A stretch of DNA of 34,540 nucleotides from Burkholderiales bacterium (GCA_947448955.1 CANFPU010000023.1:1-34540); one strand, 5' to 3'. Shown: positions 1 to 10,536, counted from the stretch's first letter. A program made the numbers and translations. The notes: generated from the letters alone by a model not told the origin.

Positions 1-1043
1 GCTACCTCGAACTCGGCCTGGATCCCGAGTGGCTGCGCTACTACATCGCGGCCAAGCTCAACGCCAGGGTCGAGGACATCGACTTCAACCCGGAAGACTT
101 CATGGCCCGGGTCAACAGCGATCTGGTGGGCAAATACATCAACATCGCCAGCCGTGCTGCCGGGTTCCTGGCCAAGCGGTTCGGCGGCCAGCTCTCCTCC
201 GATCTGGGCGTTGAGGGCCGCTTGCTGCTCGACGGCCTGCGGGCTCAACGCGTTGCCATCGAAACGCTCTACGAGACACGCGAATTCGGCAAGGCCGTGC
301 GCGAGACCATGCTGCTGGCCGACCGGGTCAACGAGTACGTCGACCAGCACAAGCCCTGGGAACTCGCCAAGCAGGCCAGCGGTGATGAGGAGGCCGCCGC
401 CGCCCAGCGCGCCGCGCTGCACGATGTCTGCTCGGTCTGCATCGAGGCCTTCAGGCTGCTGACCATCTACCTCAAGCCCATCCTGCCGGCGCTGGCCCTG
501 CAAGTCGAGGCTTTTCTGCAAGTCCCGCCGCTGCAGTTTGCAGACGCCGACCGGGCCATGGGCGAGCACAGCATCGCCGCCTACCAACACCTGATGCAGC
601 GCGTCGACGCGGCCAAACTCGACGCTTTGCTGACGCCGACAGCGCCCGCCGTGGTGCTGCCCGGCGGCGAGGCGATGGCCGACGAGATCGCCATCGCCGA
701 CTTCGCCAAGATCGACCTGCGCGTGGCCAGGATCGTCAAGGCCGAGACGGTCGAAGGCAGCACCAAGCTGCTGCGGCTCACGCTAGATGTCGGCGAAGGC
801 CTGGACGCCCAAGGACAACCCCGGCTTCGCAACGTGTTCTCGGGCATCCGCAGCGCCTACGCGCCAGCCGATCTGGTCGGCAAACTCACCGTGATGGTGG
901 CGAACCTGGCGCCGCGCAAGATGAAGTTCGGCCTCAGCGAGGGCATGGTGTTGGCCGCCAGCGATGCTGACGACAAAGCCCATCCGGGCCTGTACTTGCT
1001 CGAGCCAGGACCAGGCGCCGAGCCAGGCATGCGGGTGCGTTGA
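1..1043 (+). CDS. metG: Methionyl-tRNA synthetase, C-terminal part (5' truncated by window edge)
   Basis: This is the 3' end of the gene that charges tRNA(Met) with methionine in the cytoplasm. The frame is open from base 3, giving about 346 visible residues, and it begins inside the anticodon-binding helical domain ([16 protein letters not shown], then [18 protein letters not shown]). A second module starts near residue 230 ([15 protein letters not shown]) and continues through [11 protein letters not shown] and [16 protein letters not shown]. It is the EMAPII/Trbp111-like tRNA-binding domain fused to the C-terminus of many bacterial MetG proteins. The catalytic domain with the HIGH and KMSKS motifs lies upstream of the window. 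The TGA stop overlaps the ATG of the next gene (TGATG), so the two may be translated as a unit. Confidence 0.97.
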   Translation, partial: YLELGLDPEWLRYYIAAKLNARVEDIDFNPEDFMARVNSDLVGKYINIASRAAGFLAKRFGGQLSSDLGVEGRLLLDGLRAQRVAIETLYETREFGKAVRETMLLADRVNEYVDQHKPWELAKQASGDEEAAAAQRAALHDVCSVCIEAFRLLTIYLKPILPALALQVEAFLQVPPLQFADADRAMGEHSIAAYQHLMQRVDAAKLDALLTPTAPAVVLPGGEAMADEIAIADFAKIDLRVARIVKAETVEGSTKLLRLTLDVGEGLDAQGQPRLRNVFSGIRSAYAPADLVGKLTVMVANLAPRKMKFGLSEGMVLAASDADDKAHPGLYLLEPGPGAEPGMRVR

Positions 1044-2092
1044 TGCGCCGCCGCGCCGCGCTAGCTGCGCTGGGCGCGCTGGCATCGGTGCTGCACAGGC
1101 CAACCCGCGCCGAATCAGCGGGCATCGAGGCCTTTGATTTCGTCGCACTCGGCGACATGCCTTACGGGCCCGACCTGATCCGGGGCCAGGCCTACCGCCA
1201 CCTGATCGACCAGATCAATGCCTTGGGGCTGCCGCTGACGATCCATGTCGGCGACTTCAAAAGCGGCATCGCCCCCTGCACCGACGCCGAATACACGCTG
1301 CAGCAGCAGTACTTTCAGCGTTTTACCCAAGCTCTGGTCTACACCCCCGGCGACAACGACTGGCTGGACTGCCAGCGCCTGGGCAACGCGCCGCTCGAGC
1401 GGCTGCAAGCGCTGCGCCAGCGCTTCTTTGCCAGCCGACAGTCGATGGGCCAACGGCCGATCACGGTCGAGCGCCAGGCCGACCTGAGCCCGGCTTTCGG
1501 CCGCTATGTCGAGAACCTGCGCTGGACCCAAGGGCCGCCGTCCCAAGGTCTGGTGTTCGCGACCTTCCACACCGTGGGGCCGAACAATGCGGTCGACGAC
1601 CACCATGCTGCGGTGCGTGCAGAAGCGCGGAGCCGAGACGCTGCGAATGCGGCCTGGATTGCCGAAGCCTTCGCACTGGCGCGCCACCGGGACGCACGCG
1701 CGCTGGTGCTCGCGACCCAGGCCGAGACCCTGGTCTACCCAGACCGAAGCGGGCCAGGCCGCGGCGCCATTCGCGAGGGATTCGCCCGCAGCGTCGAGCA
1801 GGCCTTGCTGCCGCTCGCCGATGCGGCGCCCTTCCCGGTGCTGCTGATCCACGGCGATGGCCACCAGCACACCGTCGACCGGCCCTTCCGCAACGCCCGA
1901 GACGAGCCCATCGCCAAGCTGTGGCGGATGGAGGTGTTCGGCGATTCGCTGATGCATGCGGTACGGGTTCGCGTCAACCCGCCGCCAGGCCTTCACCGGC
2001 CACTCGACAAAGCCGAGCCGCCGTTTACTTTCACGCCGCTACGCAACCCGATGTCGCCCGACCCGAGCATGCGCAGCCGGATCAAGCCCTGA
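1043..2092 (+). CDS. Exported metallophosphoesterase-like protein
   Basis: A 349-residue protein with an arginine-rich start and a short hydrophobic stretch ([18 protein letters not shown]), consistent with export, although the signal is weak. It shows the spacing of a calcineurin-like phosphoesterase: GD at 37-38 (ALGDMPYG), an Asp at 71 (HVGDFKSG), GDND at 103-106 in place of the usual GNHE/D block, and a C-terminal HGDGHQH at 270-276 supplying metal-binding histidines. The substrate cannot be told from sequence. The ATG overlaps the metG stop; a TTG one codon earlier is the alternative start. Coupling to metG looks like an accident of compact packing rather than shared function. The fold assignment is likely but the active-site blocks are divergent. 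Confidence 0.75.
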   Translation: MRRRAALAALGALASVLHRPTRAESAGIEAFDFVALGDMPYGPDLIRGQAYRHLIDQINALGLPLTIHVGDFKSGIAPCTDAEYTLQQQYFQRFTQALVYTPGDNDWLDCQRLGNAPLERLQALRQRFFASRQSMGQRPITVERQADLSPAFGRYVENLRWTQGPPSQGLVFATFHTVGPNNAVDDHHAAVRAEARSRDAANAAWIAEAFALARHRDARALVLATQAETLVYPDRSGPGRGAIREGFARSVEQALLPLADAAPFPVLLIHGDGHQHTVDRPFRNARDEPIAKLWRMEVFGDSLMHAVRVRVNPPPGLHRPLDKAEPPFTFTPLRNPMSPDPSMRSRIKP

Positions 2093-2219
2093 CGCCAGAG
2101 CGTCCTCGGTTCGCCGGTACCAAACAGGCCGCGGCACATCTGTCGCATGATCCAACGCAGGGGCACGGACCTGCGCCGCAGCGAACATTCTCAGCCCTCG
2201 TCCGGTGCCAGGAGTTGAC

Positions 2220-3905
<1,686 letters not shown>

Positions 3906-3941
3906 TCGCAGGCCGTCCGCTCGGGCGCCAGTCCAGGTCGA

Positions 3942-5438
3942 TCAGTCCAGCATGCTGCGGCGACCCGCCAGCCGGGCCAACGCCAGCGCGCAATCAGCTT
4001 CCAGCACGTGGCGATGGGCGCTGAGCCAGCCGACCGCAAACCAGGCCCGCGGATCGCGCTCGGCCAGCGTCCGGTAACCCGCCTGCGCAACCACCAAGTC
4101 GTTGAATGCGCCCAGCGGTGTCTGGGCTTGCTGAAGGCCACGCATGAAGCGCGCCGAGGACTTGACCGGCCACAGGCTGGCGCAGAGCTCGGCGGCATAA
4201 CGCAATCGTTTGATACGCCGCCTCAGCCTGTGCCGGGCTGCATCGTCCAGGCGATCGAATCGAACAGCATCACGCCAGACCTGGCGCTGCAGTGCACGCA
4301 AGGGCTCGGCCAGCAAACGGCGAAGCTGCTGCGGCTTCAGGCCCGTCGGGTCTGGCGCGCCCGACGCCGGCTGGCATTGGCCCAGCAAGTCCAGCCACAG
4401 CCGCTGGGTGGCCGGCGCACCCAGCAGCGCCGTGATGTCGACACCCGCTAGCGCGTCGCTCGGCAGTTCGACCAAGGGCGCACCCACCGCGCGCAAGGCC
4501 GGCCAAAGCGACTCGGCCATCGCGTCGAGATCGCGGGCAGCGCCGAGCTGGCCGAACAACGCGGCCAGCGCCGGCACCAGCGCGAGCAGCTCGGGTGGGC
4601 TCAGGTCGGCATAGACCTTGAGCACCGCCCGCAGCCGGCGCAAGCCCACCCGCAGCTGGTGCAGGTGTTCGGGTGTGCCACCCGCCGGATCGGCCAACTG
4701 GCTAGCGTTGGCCAGCACCTGGCCCAGCGGATTGGCCATCATCGCGCGCAAAACCTGGACCGCAGCGGCGCGCGGCGGCAGTTGCAATGCGCGGGCACGG
4801 GTTGGCGCGCTGAAGGTCTGACCTCGGGCCAGCATCAGACCGCGCTCGCTCTTGCTGCGCATGTCGAGCACCAGGCCGAAGCGAGCGACCCAGCGCGCGG
4901 CCATTGCCAGCAAATCCTGGGGTTCGCCTTGCAGCAGCTCGAACTCGATCTCACAGAAACGAATTTCACGAACCTCGGAGGGCACCGCGCCGGCCGTGAT
5001 CCGGCCCTCGTCAAGGGCGATCTCGATCAACGCGCCGCCCAGACGGCGCACACGACGGGTTCGCTGGACCTCGGTGGCGTAGCGCTCCACCAGCGGCGCG
5101 GCACTTACCAGCGCCCGGGCCAGCAGCGCGCCAGCTTCATGGCTGTCATGCCGTGACAGGTCCAACATCGGTCGGTCACCCTCGGCAGCGCCGATCAGCA
5201 CGGTGTGCTCGAGACGCTGCATCGGGTTCGGGCCTTCGGCCTTGAGGGTCTGCACCCAGTGCTGGCCTTCGCGGCGCAGCCGAAGCGCCATCCTGGCCTG
5301 CGCCAGTGCGTCGTCCGCGGTGTCGAAATAGACCGCCGCCAGGGATTGGACCTGCGCGGCCCGGGTCGCGACCGCGCGATGCAGCGCGGCCCAGCGACCG
5401 GCCGGTATCCGGAACTTGAGTTCGATTTCGGGCGACAT
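3942..5438 (-). CDS. CYTH and CHAD domain protein (probable inorganic triphosphatase or polyphosphate-binding protein)
   Basis: A 498-residue two-domain protein. The CYTH domain opens with the signature ExExK (EIELKF, residues 4-9) and continues with YFDT (37-40), LRLR (52-55), TLKA (64-67) and EIEFEL (163-168). These charged strands line the triphosphate tunnel of the family. A CHAD domain with conserved histidine/arginine helices follows from about residue 225, including HQLRVGLRRLRAVL near 260 and RRRIKRLRYAAEL further on. Family members such as E. coli YgiF hydrolyse inorganic triphosphate, and CHAD domains bind polyphosphate. The frame stays open another 165 codons upstream, but the family start (MSPEIELKF) fixes the ATG at 5438. 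It diverges from the DUF3460 gene across 96 bases and converges with the SulP gene. Confidence 0.92.
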   Translation of the reverse strand: MSPEIELKFRIPAGRWAALHRAVATRAAQVQSLAAVYFDTADDALAQARMALRLRREGQHWVQTLKAEGPNPMQRLEHTVLIGAAEGDRPMLDLSRHDSHEAGALLARALVSAAPLVERYATEVQRTRRVRRLGGALIEIALDEGRITAGAVPSEVREIRFCEIEFELLQGEPQDLLAMAARWVARFGLVLDMRSKSERGLMLARGQTFSAPTRARALQLPPRAAAVQVLRAMMANPLGQVLANASQLADPAGGTPEHLHQLRVGLRRLRAVLKVYADLSPPELLALVPALAALFGQLGAARDLDAMAESLWPALRAVGAPLVELPSDALAGVDITALLGAPATQRLWLDLLGQCQPASGAPDPTGLKPQQLRRLLAEPLRALQRQVWRDAVRFDRLDDAARHRLRRRIKRLRYAAELCASLWPVKSSARFMRGLQQAQTPLGAFNDLVVAQAGYRTLAERDPRAWFAVGWLSAHRHVLEADCALALARLAGRRSMLD

Positions 5439-5534
5439 CTCGAGATCCTGCCATGTCCGCGGTGCTGCGGCACCCGGGGTCGACTGCTTCCGCCGATTAA
5501 ACTCTGCCATTGCCTCCTTGTCCCTGGACCTGCC

Positions 5535-5744
5535 ATGCCGCTGTTCTGGAAAGCCTACACCTCCGACGTCACGCAGTTCATCACCGAGCTGAAGGCCAAG
5601 AAGCCGACGCTTGAAGCCGAGCAGCGCGCCGGCCGAGCTCTGCTGTGGGACAAGCAGATCGACCGCAGCGCCCAGGCAGACTTCAGCGACGCCAAGGTCG
5701 CGCAGTCGCCCTACGTCTATTTCTCGCGGCCACCCAAGCCCTGA
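5535..5744 (+). CDS. DUF3460 family small protein
   Basis: A 69-residue soluble protein beginning MPLFWKAYTSDVTQFI, with a Lys/Glu-rich middle (ELKAKKPTLEAEQRAGRALLWD) and a YVYFSRPPKP-type tail. It matches the betaproteobacterial DUF3460 family as I remember it, which has no known function and is often found directly upstream of scpA, as here (43-base gap). A possible -10 element (TAAACT, about 5498-5503) lies in the divergent 96-base gap to the CYTH-CHAD gene, so this gene probably heads the DUF3460-scpA unit. No signal peptide or membrane segment is visible. Confidence 0.88.
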   Translation: MPLFWKAYTSDVTQFITELKAKKPTLEAEQRAGRALLWDKQIDRSAQADFSDAKVAQSPYVYFSRPPKP

Positions 5745-5787
5745 TCGCCGGCTGATCCGGCGCTGACAGCGAGCCAGGGGCAACGGC

Positions 5788-6672
5788 TTGACGGCCCATC
5801 CCGCCATCGACGCGGGCGCAGACCGCCTCGATCCGGCGCTGGCCGCAGCCGATGCGAGCCTGGTCAGCGAGCACGACCTGCTGCCGGTTGACCGGGTGGC
5901 ACTGGCGCGGCTGTATGGCGAGCCGCTGTTCAAGATGCCGCACGACCTCTACATCCCGCCGGATGCGCTGGAGGTGTTCCTGGAGGCCTTCGAGGGCCCG
6001 CTCGACCTGCTGCTCTACCTGATCAGGCGGCAAAACTTCAACATCCTCGACATTCCGCTGGCCGACGTGACGCGCCAGTACCTGGCCTACGTCGACCAGA
6101 TCCGCAAGCACAACCTCGAACTCGCCAGCGAATACCTGCTGATGGCGGCGATGCTGATCGAGATCAAATCGCGCATGTTGCTGCCGCCAAAGAAGACCGA
6201 AGACGGCGTCGAAGGTCCAGACCCGCGGGCTGAGCTGGTGCGCAGGTTGCTCGAGTACGAGCGCATCAAGGGCGCGGCAGCGCGGCTCGACCGGCTGCCG
6301 GTGATCGGCCGAGACTTTCTGCGGGCGCAGATTCACATCGAGCAAGGCCCGCAGCAGCGATTTCCTGACGTGGTGGTGGCCGACCTGCAAGCGGCCTGGT
6401 CCGACATCCTCAAGCGCACCAAGCTCAACCAACACCACCAGATCAGCCGCGAACAGCTCTCGGTGCGTGAGCACATGAGCATCGTGCTGCGCCGCCTGGC
6501 GGGGCGGCGCTTTGCCGAATTCCACGAACTGTTCGATACCCACCGCGGCACGCCGGTGCTGGTGGTGACTTTCATCGCGATGCTTGAGTTGTCGCGCGAG
6601 CACCTGCTCGAAATCACCCAGGCCGAGGCCTTTGCGCCGATCTACGTTCGCCTGACCTACCAGCCGGTCTGA
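5788..6672 (+). CDS. scpA: Segregation and condensation protein A
   Basis: ScpA is the kleisin subunit that bridges SMC heads with ScpB and helps condense and segregate the chromosome. The 294-residue product has the kleisin N-terminal block FEGPLDLLLYLIRRQNFNILDIPLADVTRQYLAYV, the helix ELASEYLLMAAMLIEIKSRMLLP, and a C-terminal winged-helix region ending ITQAEAFAPIYVRLTY. The start is taken as TTG at 5788 because AGGGG sits seven bases upstream; about 50 residues then precede the conserved core. A shorter version from the ATG at 5935 would still hold the core but lacks a comparable ribosome site. No scpB gene lies next to it in this window. A 13-bp repeat array starts immediately after the stop codon. 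Confidence 0.95.
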   Translation: MTAHPAIDAGADRLDPALAAADASLVSEHDLLPVDRVALARLYGEPLFKMPHDLYIPPDALEVFLEAFEGPLDLLLYLIRRQNFNILDIPLADVTRQYLAYVDQIRKHNLELASEYLLMAAMLIEIKSRMLLPPKKTEDGVEGPDPRAELVRRLLEYERIKGAAARLDRLPVIGRDFLRAQIHIEQGPQQRFPDVVVADLQAAWSDILKRTKLNQHHQISREQLSVREHMSIVLRRLAGRRFAEFHELFDTHRGTPVLVVTFIAMLELSREHLLEITQAEAFAPIYVRLTYQPV

Positions 6673-6711
6673 GCGCCCAGCATCGGCGCCCAACATCGGC
6701 GCTCAACATCG
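6673..6711. repeat. Three tandem 13-bp repeats
   Basis: The units GCGCCCAGCATCG, GCGCCCAACATCG and GCGCTCAACATCG run without spacers directly after the scpA TGA stop. Neighbouring units differ at one position. The array is non-coding, and its 13-bp period could not be kept inside a frame. Confidence 0.9.
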
Positions 6712-6867
6712 CCGATCACCCACCGGGCACCATGTCGAAGCCAACGCCTGTGGCACAGTGCCAGCTTTGCCGTCGAACGACCTGACCCGCGACCTTGTGG
6801 TCCCATCGGCCCTGTCGATGGGCACAGCGCGAGGGTTCGCACCCATGGCAAACACGGAGCCGACCTG
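6673..6867. other. scpA-yaeQ intergenic region
   Basis: This 195-base gap begins with three 13-bp tandem repeats (6673-6711). It also holds an inverted repeat with 7-bp arms, CCCATCG at 6802-6808 and CGATGGG at 6816-6822, separated by 7 nt. A seven-codon open frame (ATG 6845, TGA 6866-6868) ends in a TGATG overlap with the yaeQ start, and the yaeQ ribosome site (CGGAG) lies inside that frame. No T-tract follows the inverted repeat, so it is not a convincing intrinsic terminator, and I see no clear promoter. Confidence 0.5.
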
Positions 6868-7431
6868 ATGGCCATCAAAGCCACGATTTACAAAGCCCAT
6901 CTGCAGATTGCCGACATGGACCGCAATGTCTACGGCGACCACTCGCTGACCTTGCCGCTGCAGCCGTCCGAGACCGAGGAACGGCTGATGGCCAGGCTGC
7001 TGGCCTTTGCACTGAATGTGCCCATCGATGACCACCAAGGCGGCTTGCTGCTGGCACGCGGCATGGCCGATGCGGACGAGCCCGACCTGTGGCAGAAGGA
7101 CTTGACCGACCAGCTGTTGCACTGGATCGAGGTCGGTCAGCCCACCGACGAGCGCCGGCTGACCAAGGCCTGTGGCCGCGCCCGGCGCGTCACGCTGTAC
7201 TGCTACAGCTACTCGGCGCCGATCTGGTATGCCGGCATCGCCAACAAGATCACCCGTTTGCGCAATCTCGAGATCTGGCAACTGCCGTCCGAACAAAGCT
7301 TGGCGCTGGCGAAAATATGCAACCGTTCGATGCAGCTGCAAGTCAGCATTCAGGACGGCCATGTCTATGTCAGCGATGGCAAGGCATCGGTCGAGTTGCT
7401 GCCGCAAGCGCTGTGGCGCGGCGGGCAGTAA
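6868..7431 (+). CDS. yaeQ: YaeQ family protein
   Basis: A 187-residue cytoplasmic protein of the YaeQ family, recognised from its start (MAIKATIYKAHLQIADMDRN), the block HSLTLPLQPSETEERLMARLLAFAL, and the C-terminal RLRNLEIWQLP region. The fold is related to PD-(D/E)XK nucleases: the conserved acidic DLWQKDLTD and the later Y-S-Y-S-A-P-I-W-Y strand fit such a core. No enzymatic role is established, and early claims that it complements RfaH loss were not general. CGGAG eight bases upstream supports this ATG. A gap of 20 bases separates it from the next gene, and four + strand genes (this one to DUF924) are packed as a likely operon. Confidence 0.92.
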   Translation: MAIKATIYKAHLQIADMDRNVYGDHSLTLPLQPSETEERLMARLLAFALNVPIDDHQGGLLLARGMADADEPDLWQKDLTDQLLHWIEVGQPTDERRLTKACGRARRVTLYCYSYSAPIWYAGIANKITRLRNLEIWQLPSEQSLALAKICNRSMQLQVSIQDGHVYVSDGKASVELLPQALWRGGQ

Positions 7432-7451
7432 GCGCGCTGCGCTCGTACCTC

Positions 7452-9611
7452 ATGCCGCTGCTGCCCGCCTGGTTCGCTGCCCTCCTTGTCTGCCTGCCGA
7501 TGACCACCCTGCCCGCCAAAGCCGCCGAACCCTCCCGCCAGGACGCCGCCGACCCGTACCGCTGGCTTGAAGAGGTGCAAGGCGAGCGAGCACTGGCCTG
7601 GGTGCGTGAGCGCAACCAGGCAACGCGCGGGGTGCTGGAGACGCAACCGCGCTTTGCCGCGATGCGCGACGGTTTTCGCGCGATCCTGGATTCGCGCGAC
7701 AAAATCCCCTATGTGACCCGGCGCGGCGACGCGCTCTACAACTTCTGGCGCGACGCCGAGCATCCGCGCGGGCTGTGGCGGCGCAGCACGCTGGCCGAGT
7801 ACCGCAAGGCCGCGCCGACCTGGGAGACGGTGATCGACCTCGACGCCTTGGCGCTGATCGAGGGCGAGAACTGGGTCTGGGCCGGCGCCACCTGCTTGGC
7901 GCCCGACTACCGGCGCTGCCTGGTGAGCCTGTCACGCGGCGGCGCCGATGCCCATGTGGTACGCGAGTTCGACAGCACCAGCAAGACCTTCGTGGCCGGC
8001 GGCTTCGCGCTGCCCGAGGCCAAGAGCGATGTGGCCTGGTGGTCTGCCGACACGGTCTATGTCGGCACCGATTTCGGCCCTGGATCGCTGACCGATTCGG
8101 GCTACCCACGGGTCATCAAGCGCTGGCAGCGTGGTCAGCCGCTGGCCGCGGCCACCATCATGTTCGAAGGCCAGACCCAGGACGTGGCCGCCAGTGTGCA
8201 GGTCGACCGCACGCCAGGTTTCGAGCGCGTGCTGTTCAGCCGCGCGACCGATTTCTACAACAGCGAGCAGTTCCTGCTGCAAGGCGCCCGGCTGCAGAAA
8301 ATCAACATCCCGAGCGACGCATCGATCAGCTTCTGGCGCGAGCGCGCGCTGCTGCAACTGCGCAGTGACTGGGTGCTGGGGTCCACGCGTTGGCCGGCCG
8401 GGTCGCTGCTGGTGGGCGACGCCAACGCGGTGCTGGCTGCCGCCGATACCGCCGCGATGCCGCCGCTGCAAGCGCTGTTCACGCCCAGCGCGACGCGCTC
8501 GCTGGCCGGTTTCAGCACCACGCGCAGCCAGGTGCTGGTCAACGTGCTGGACGATGTGGCAGGCAAGCTCGAGGCCTGGCGACCCGAGGGCGCGCCGGAC
8601 CGGCAGCGCTGGGTCGGGCGCGAGATCAAGACGCCCTTCCCTGGCACGCTGCACGCCAGTGCGCTGCACGACCCCGAGCTGGCCGAGAGGACGGACCCCT
8701 TGGCCGAGGCCTACACGCTGACCTACACCGACTTCCTGACCCCGGACTCGCTGCTGCTGGGTCACACCGACCGCGAGGGGCTGGAAACCCTCAAGGCCTT
8801 GCCGGCCCAGTTCGACAGCAGCGGCCTGCGGGTCGAGCAGCGCTTTGTCCGGTCGAAGGACGGCACCCGCGTGCCTTACTTCATCGTCTGGCCCAAAGGC
8901 GCCACCGCCGATGGCAGCAACCCGACCTTGCTCAATGGCTACGGCGGCTTCGAGGTCTCCAAGCAACCCTGGTATTCGGCTGGCTTCGGCACCGCCTGGT
9001 ACCGCCACGGCGGCGTGCTGGTGGTGGCCAACATCCGCGGCGGCGGCGAGTACGGTCCGGCCTGGCATCAAGCAGCGACCCTGGCCGGCAAGCAGCGCAG
9101 CTACGACGACTTCGCCGCGGTGGCCGAGGACCTGATCGCGACGCGCGTGACGTCCCCGAAACACCTGGGCATCCAGGGTGGCAGCAACGGCGGCTTGCTG
9201 GTGGGCGCGGTGATGCTGCAGCGCCCCGAGCTGTTCGGCGCAGTGGTGTGCCAGGTGCCGCTGCTCGACATGCGGCGCTACCACCTGCTGCTGGCCGGTG
9301 CGTCATGGATGGCCGAGTACGGCAACCCGGACCGGGCCGATGAATGGGACTGGATCTCAAAGTACAGCCCCTACCAGAACGTCAAGGCCGGCATGAAGCT
9401 GCCCAAGCTGCTGCTGACCACCTCGACCCGGGACGACCGCGTGCACCCTGGCCATGCCCGCAAGATGGCAGCGCGGATGATCGAGCAAGGCCATGCGCCG
9501 CTTTACTACGAAAATATCGAAGGCGGGCACGCTGGCGCCGCCGACAACGGCCAGAAAGCCGACATGATGGCGCTGGAATTCGCCTTCCTCTGGCAACAAC
9601 TCGCTCGCTGA
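7452..9611 (+). CDS. Exported prolyl oligopeptidase family serine peptidase (S9)
   Basis: A 719-residue serine peptidase with a cleavable-looking signal (MPLLPAWFAALLVCLPMTTL, then PAKAAEP), so it probably acts in the periplasm or outside the cell. DPYRWLEEVQGERALAWVRERN near residues 34-55 is the standard N-terminal prolyl oligopeptidase block. A seven-bladed propeller-like middle region follows, then the alpha/beta-hydrolase domain with nucleophile Ser578 (GGSNGG), acid Asp661/662 (TSTRDDRVHPGHA) and His693 (EGGHAG). TLLNGYGGF and ANIRGGGEYGPAWH are further family blocks. These enzymes cut short peptides after proline. The frame is open 120 codons further upstream, inside yaeQ, but the signal peptide starts only at this ATG. 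The length is normal and no catalytic residue is missing. Confidence 0.95.
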   Translation: MPLLPAWFAALLVCLPMTTLPAKAAEPSRQDAADPYRWLEEVQGERALAWVRERNQATRGVLETQPRFAAMRDGFRAILDSRDKIPYVTRRGDALYNFWRDAEHPRGLWRRSTLAEYRKAAPTWETVIDLDALALIEGENWVWAGATCLAPDYRRCLVSLSRGGADAHVVREFDSTSKTFVAGGFALPEAKSDVAWWSADTVYVGTDFGPGSLTDSGYPRVIKRWQRGQPLAAATIMFEGQTQDVAASVQVDRTPGFERVLFSRATDFYNSEQFLLQGARLQKINIPSDASISFWRERALLQLRSDWVLGSTRWPAGSLLVGDANAVLAAADTAAMPPLQALFTPSATRSLAGFSTTRSQVLVNVLDDVAGKLEAWRPEGAPDRQRWVGREIKTPFPGTLHASALHDPELAERTDPLAEAYTLTYTDFLTPDSLLLGHTDREGLETLKALPAQFDSSGLRVEQRFVRSKDGTRVPYFIVWPKGATADGSNPTLLNGYGGFEVSKQPWYSAGFGTAWYRHGGVLVVANIRGGGEYGPAWHQAATLAGKQRSYDDFAAVAEDLIATRVTSPKHLGIQGGSNGGLLVGAVMLQRPELFGAVVCQVPLLDMRRYHLLLAGASWMAEYGNPDRADEWDWISKYSPYQNVKAGMKLPKLLLTTSTRDDRVHPGHARKMAARMIEQGHAPLYYENIEGGHAGAADNGQKADMMALEFAFLWQQLAR

Positions 9612-9638
9612 GCGTCTTCATCTCCTGACCACCAGACC

Positions 9639-9923
9639 ATGACCCAGCTCACCGTGACCCATGACCCGGCCGCTGGCCGCTTCGAGGCCCGCTTGGCCGG
9701 CGGGCGCTGCGTCGCCGACTACCGGCTGGTCGACGGCGTGATGCACATCGTCCACACCGAGGTGCCCTCGGCGCTGCAAGGCCAAGGACTGGCCGCCGCG
9801 CTGGTGCAACAGGTGCTGGACCAGGCGCGTGCGCTAGGCTGGCAGGTCCGTCCAGTCTGCGGCTATGTGCGCGCCTACATGCACCGCCATCCCGAGACCC
9901 AAGACCTGCTGGAGAAACGCTGA
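9639..9923 (+). CDS. Small GNAT-like N-acetyltransferase (YjdJ type)
   Basis: A 94-residue protein resembling the minimal GNAT proteins of the YjdJ/GCN5-like group. It has a beta-rich first half (AGRFEARLAGGRCVADYRLV, MHIVHTEVPSALQGQGLAAAL) and the acetyl-CoA loop as QGQGLAAALVQ (Q/R-x-x-G-x-G/A pattern) near residues 47-57. It ends with a short segment containing VCGYVRAYMHRHPE. The substrate is unknown and full acetyltransferase activity in this group is unproven. It sits 27 bases after the peptidase gene and 10 bases before the DUF924 gene, which argues for co-transcription. No strong ribosome site is visible. Confidence 0.85.
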   Translation: MTQLTVTHDPAAGRFEARLAGGRCVADYRLVDGVMHIVHTEVPSALQGQGLAAALVQQVLDQARALGWQVRPVCGYVRAYMHRHPETQDLLEKR

Positions 9924-9933
9924 AAGCGCTGTG

Positions 9934-10536
9934 ATGCACACCACCGCCTACGAAGTGCTCGACTTCTGGTTCGGCGCGCCCGACGACCCCGGTCACGCAC
10001 TGCCGCGCGCCGTTTGGTTTCAGAAAGACGATGCCTTCGATGCGGAGATCGGCCGGCGCTTCGGGCCGCTGATCGACGCCGCTTTGCTGGCCGACGAGTC
10101 CGATGTCAGCCGGGACTGGATTACCCGACCGCTGCAGGCCGCGCCGGCGCTGGCCCGATTGATCCTGCTCGACCAGTTCACCCGCAACGTTTTTCGCGGC
10201 ACCGCCCGCAGCTTTGCCGGCGACGGCCAGGCCTTGCACATTGCCCGCGCGCTGGTGGCCTCGGGCCGCGACCGTGACCTGAGCGGCGTGCAACGCCAGT
10301 TCGTCTACCTGCCGTTCGAGCACGCCGAGGACTTGTCACACCAGCGCACCTCGGTGCAGTTGTTCGAGCAGTTGGCACGCGACGAACCCGCGCTAGCCGG
10401 TCTGGTCGAGTGGGCCCGGCGTCACCAAGAGGTCGTCGCACGCTTCGGCCGATTCCCGCACCGCAATGCGATCCTGGGACGGGCCAGCACGGCCGAGGAA
10501 CTGGACTTTCTGCAGACGCCGGGTTCGAGTTTCTGA
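9934..10536 (+). CDS. DUF924 family protein
   Basis: A 200-residue all-helical, TPR-like cytoplasmic protein of the DUF924 family. Family marks are VLDFWFGAP at the start, VWFQKDDAFDAEI, LARLILLDQFTRNVFRGTARSFAGD, FVYLPFEHAEDL and the end block RFGRFPHRNAILGRAST. The molecular function of the family is unknown. The ATG at 9934 is chosen as the family start (a GTG one codon earlier is possible); the frame runs further up into the GNAT-like gene but that extension is not conserved-looking. It is the last gene of the rightward group and converges on the acyl-CoA ligase gene with 41 bases between stops. Confidence 0.93.
   Translation: MHTTAYEVLDFWFGAPDDPGHALPRAVWFQKDDAFDAEIGRRFGPLIDAALLADESDVSRDWITRPLQAAPALARLILLDQFTRNVFRGTARSFAGDGQALHIARALVASGRDRDLSGVQRQFVYLPFEHAEDLSHQRTSVQLFEQLARDEPALAGLVEWARRHQEVVARFGRFPHRNAILGRASTAEELDFLQTPGSSF

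Noticed and set aside
6673-6711. CRISPR-like array
   Set aside because: The units are 13 bp and directly adjacent with no spacers. The same holds for the other arrays in the window.
7089-7451. Upstream extension of the peptidase frame into yaeQ
   Set aside because: The extension is antiparallel in composition to yaeQ coding sequence and would bury the signal peptide; the ATG at 7452 fits the exported family.
7932-9284. 450-codon minus-strand frame antisense to the prolyl oligopeptidase
   Set aside because: Opposite a complete peptidase with an intact triad; no recognisable domain.
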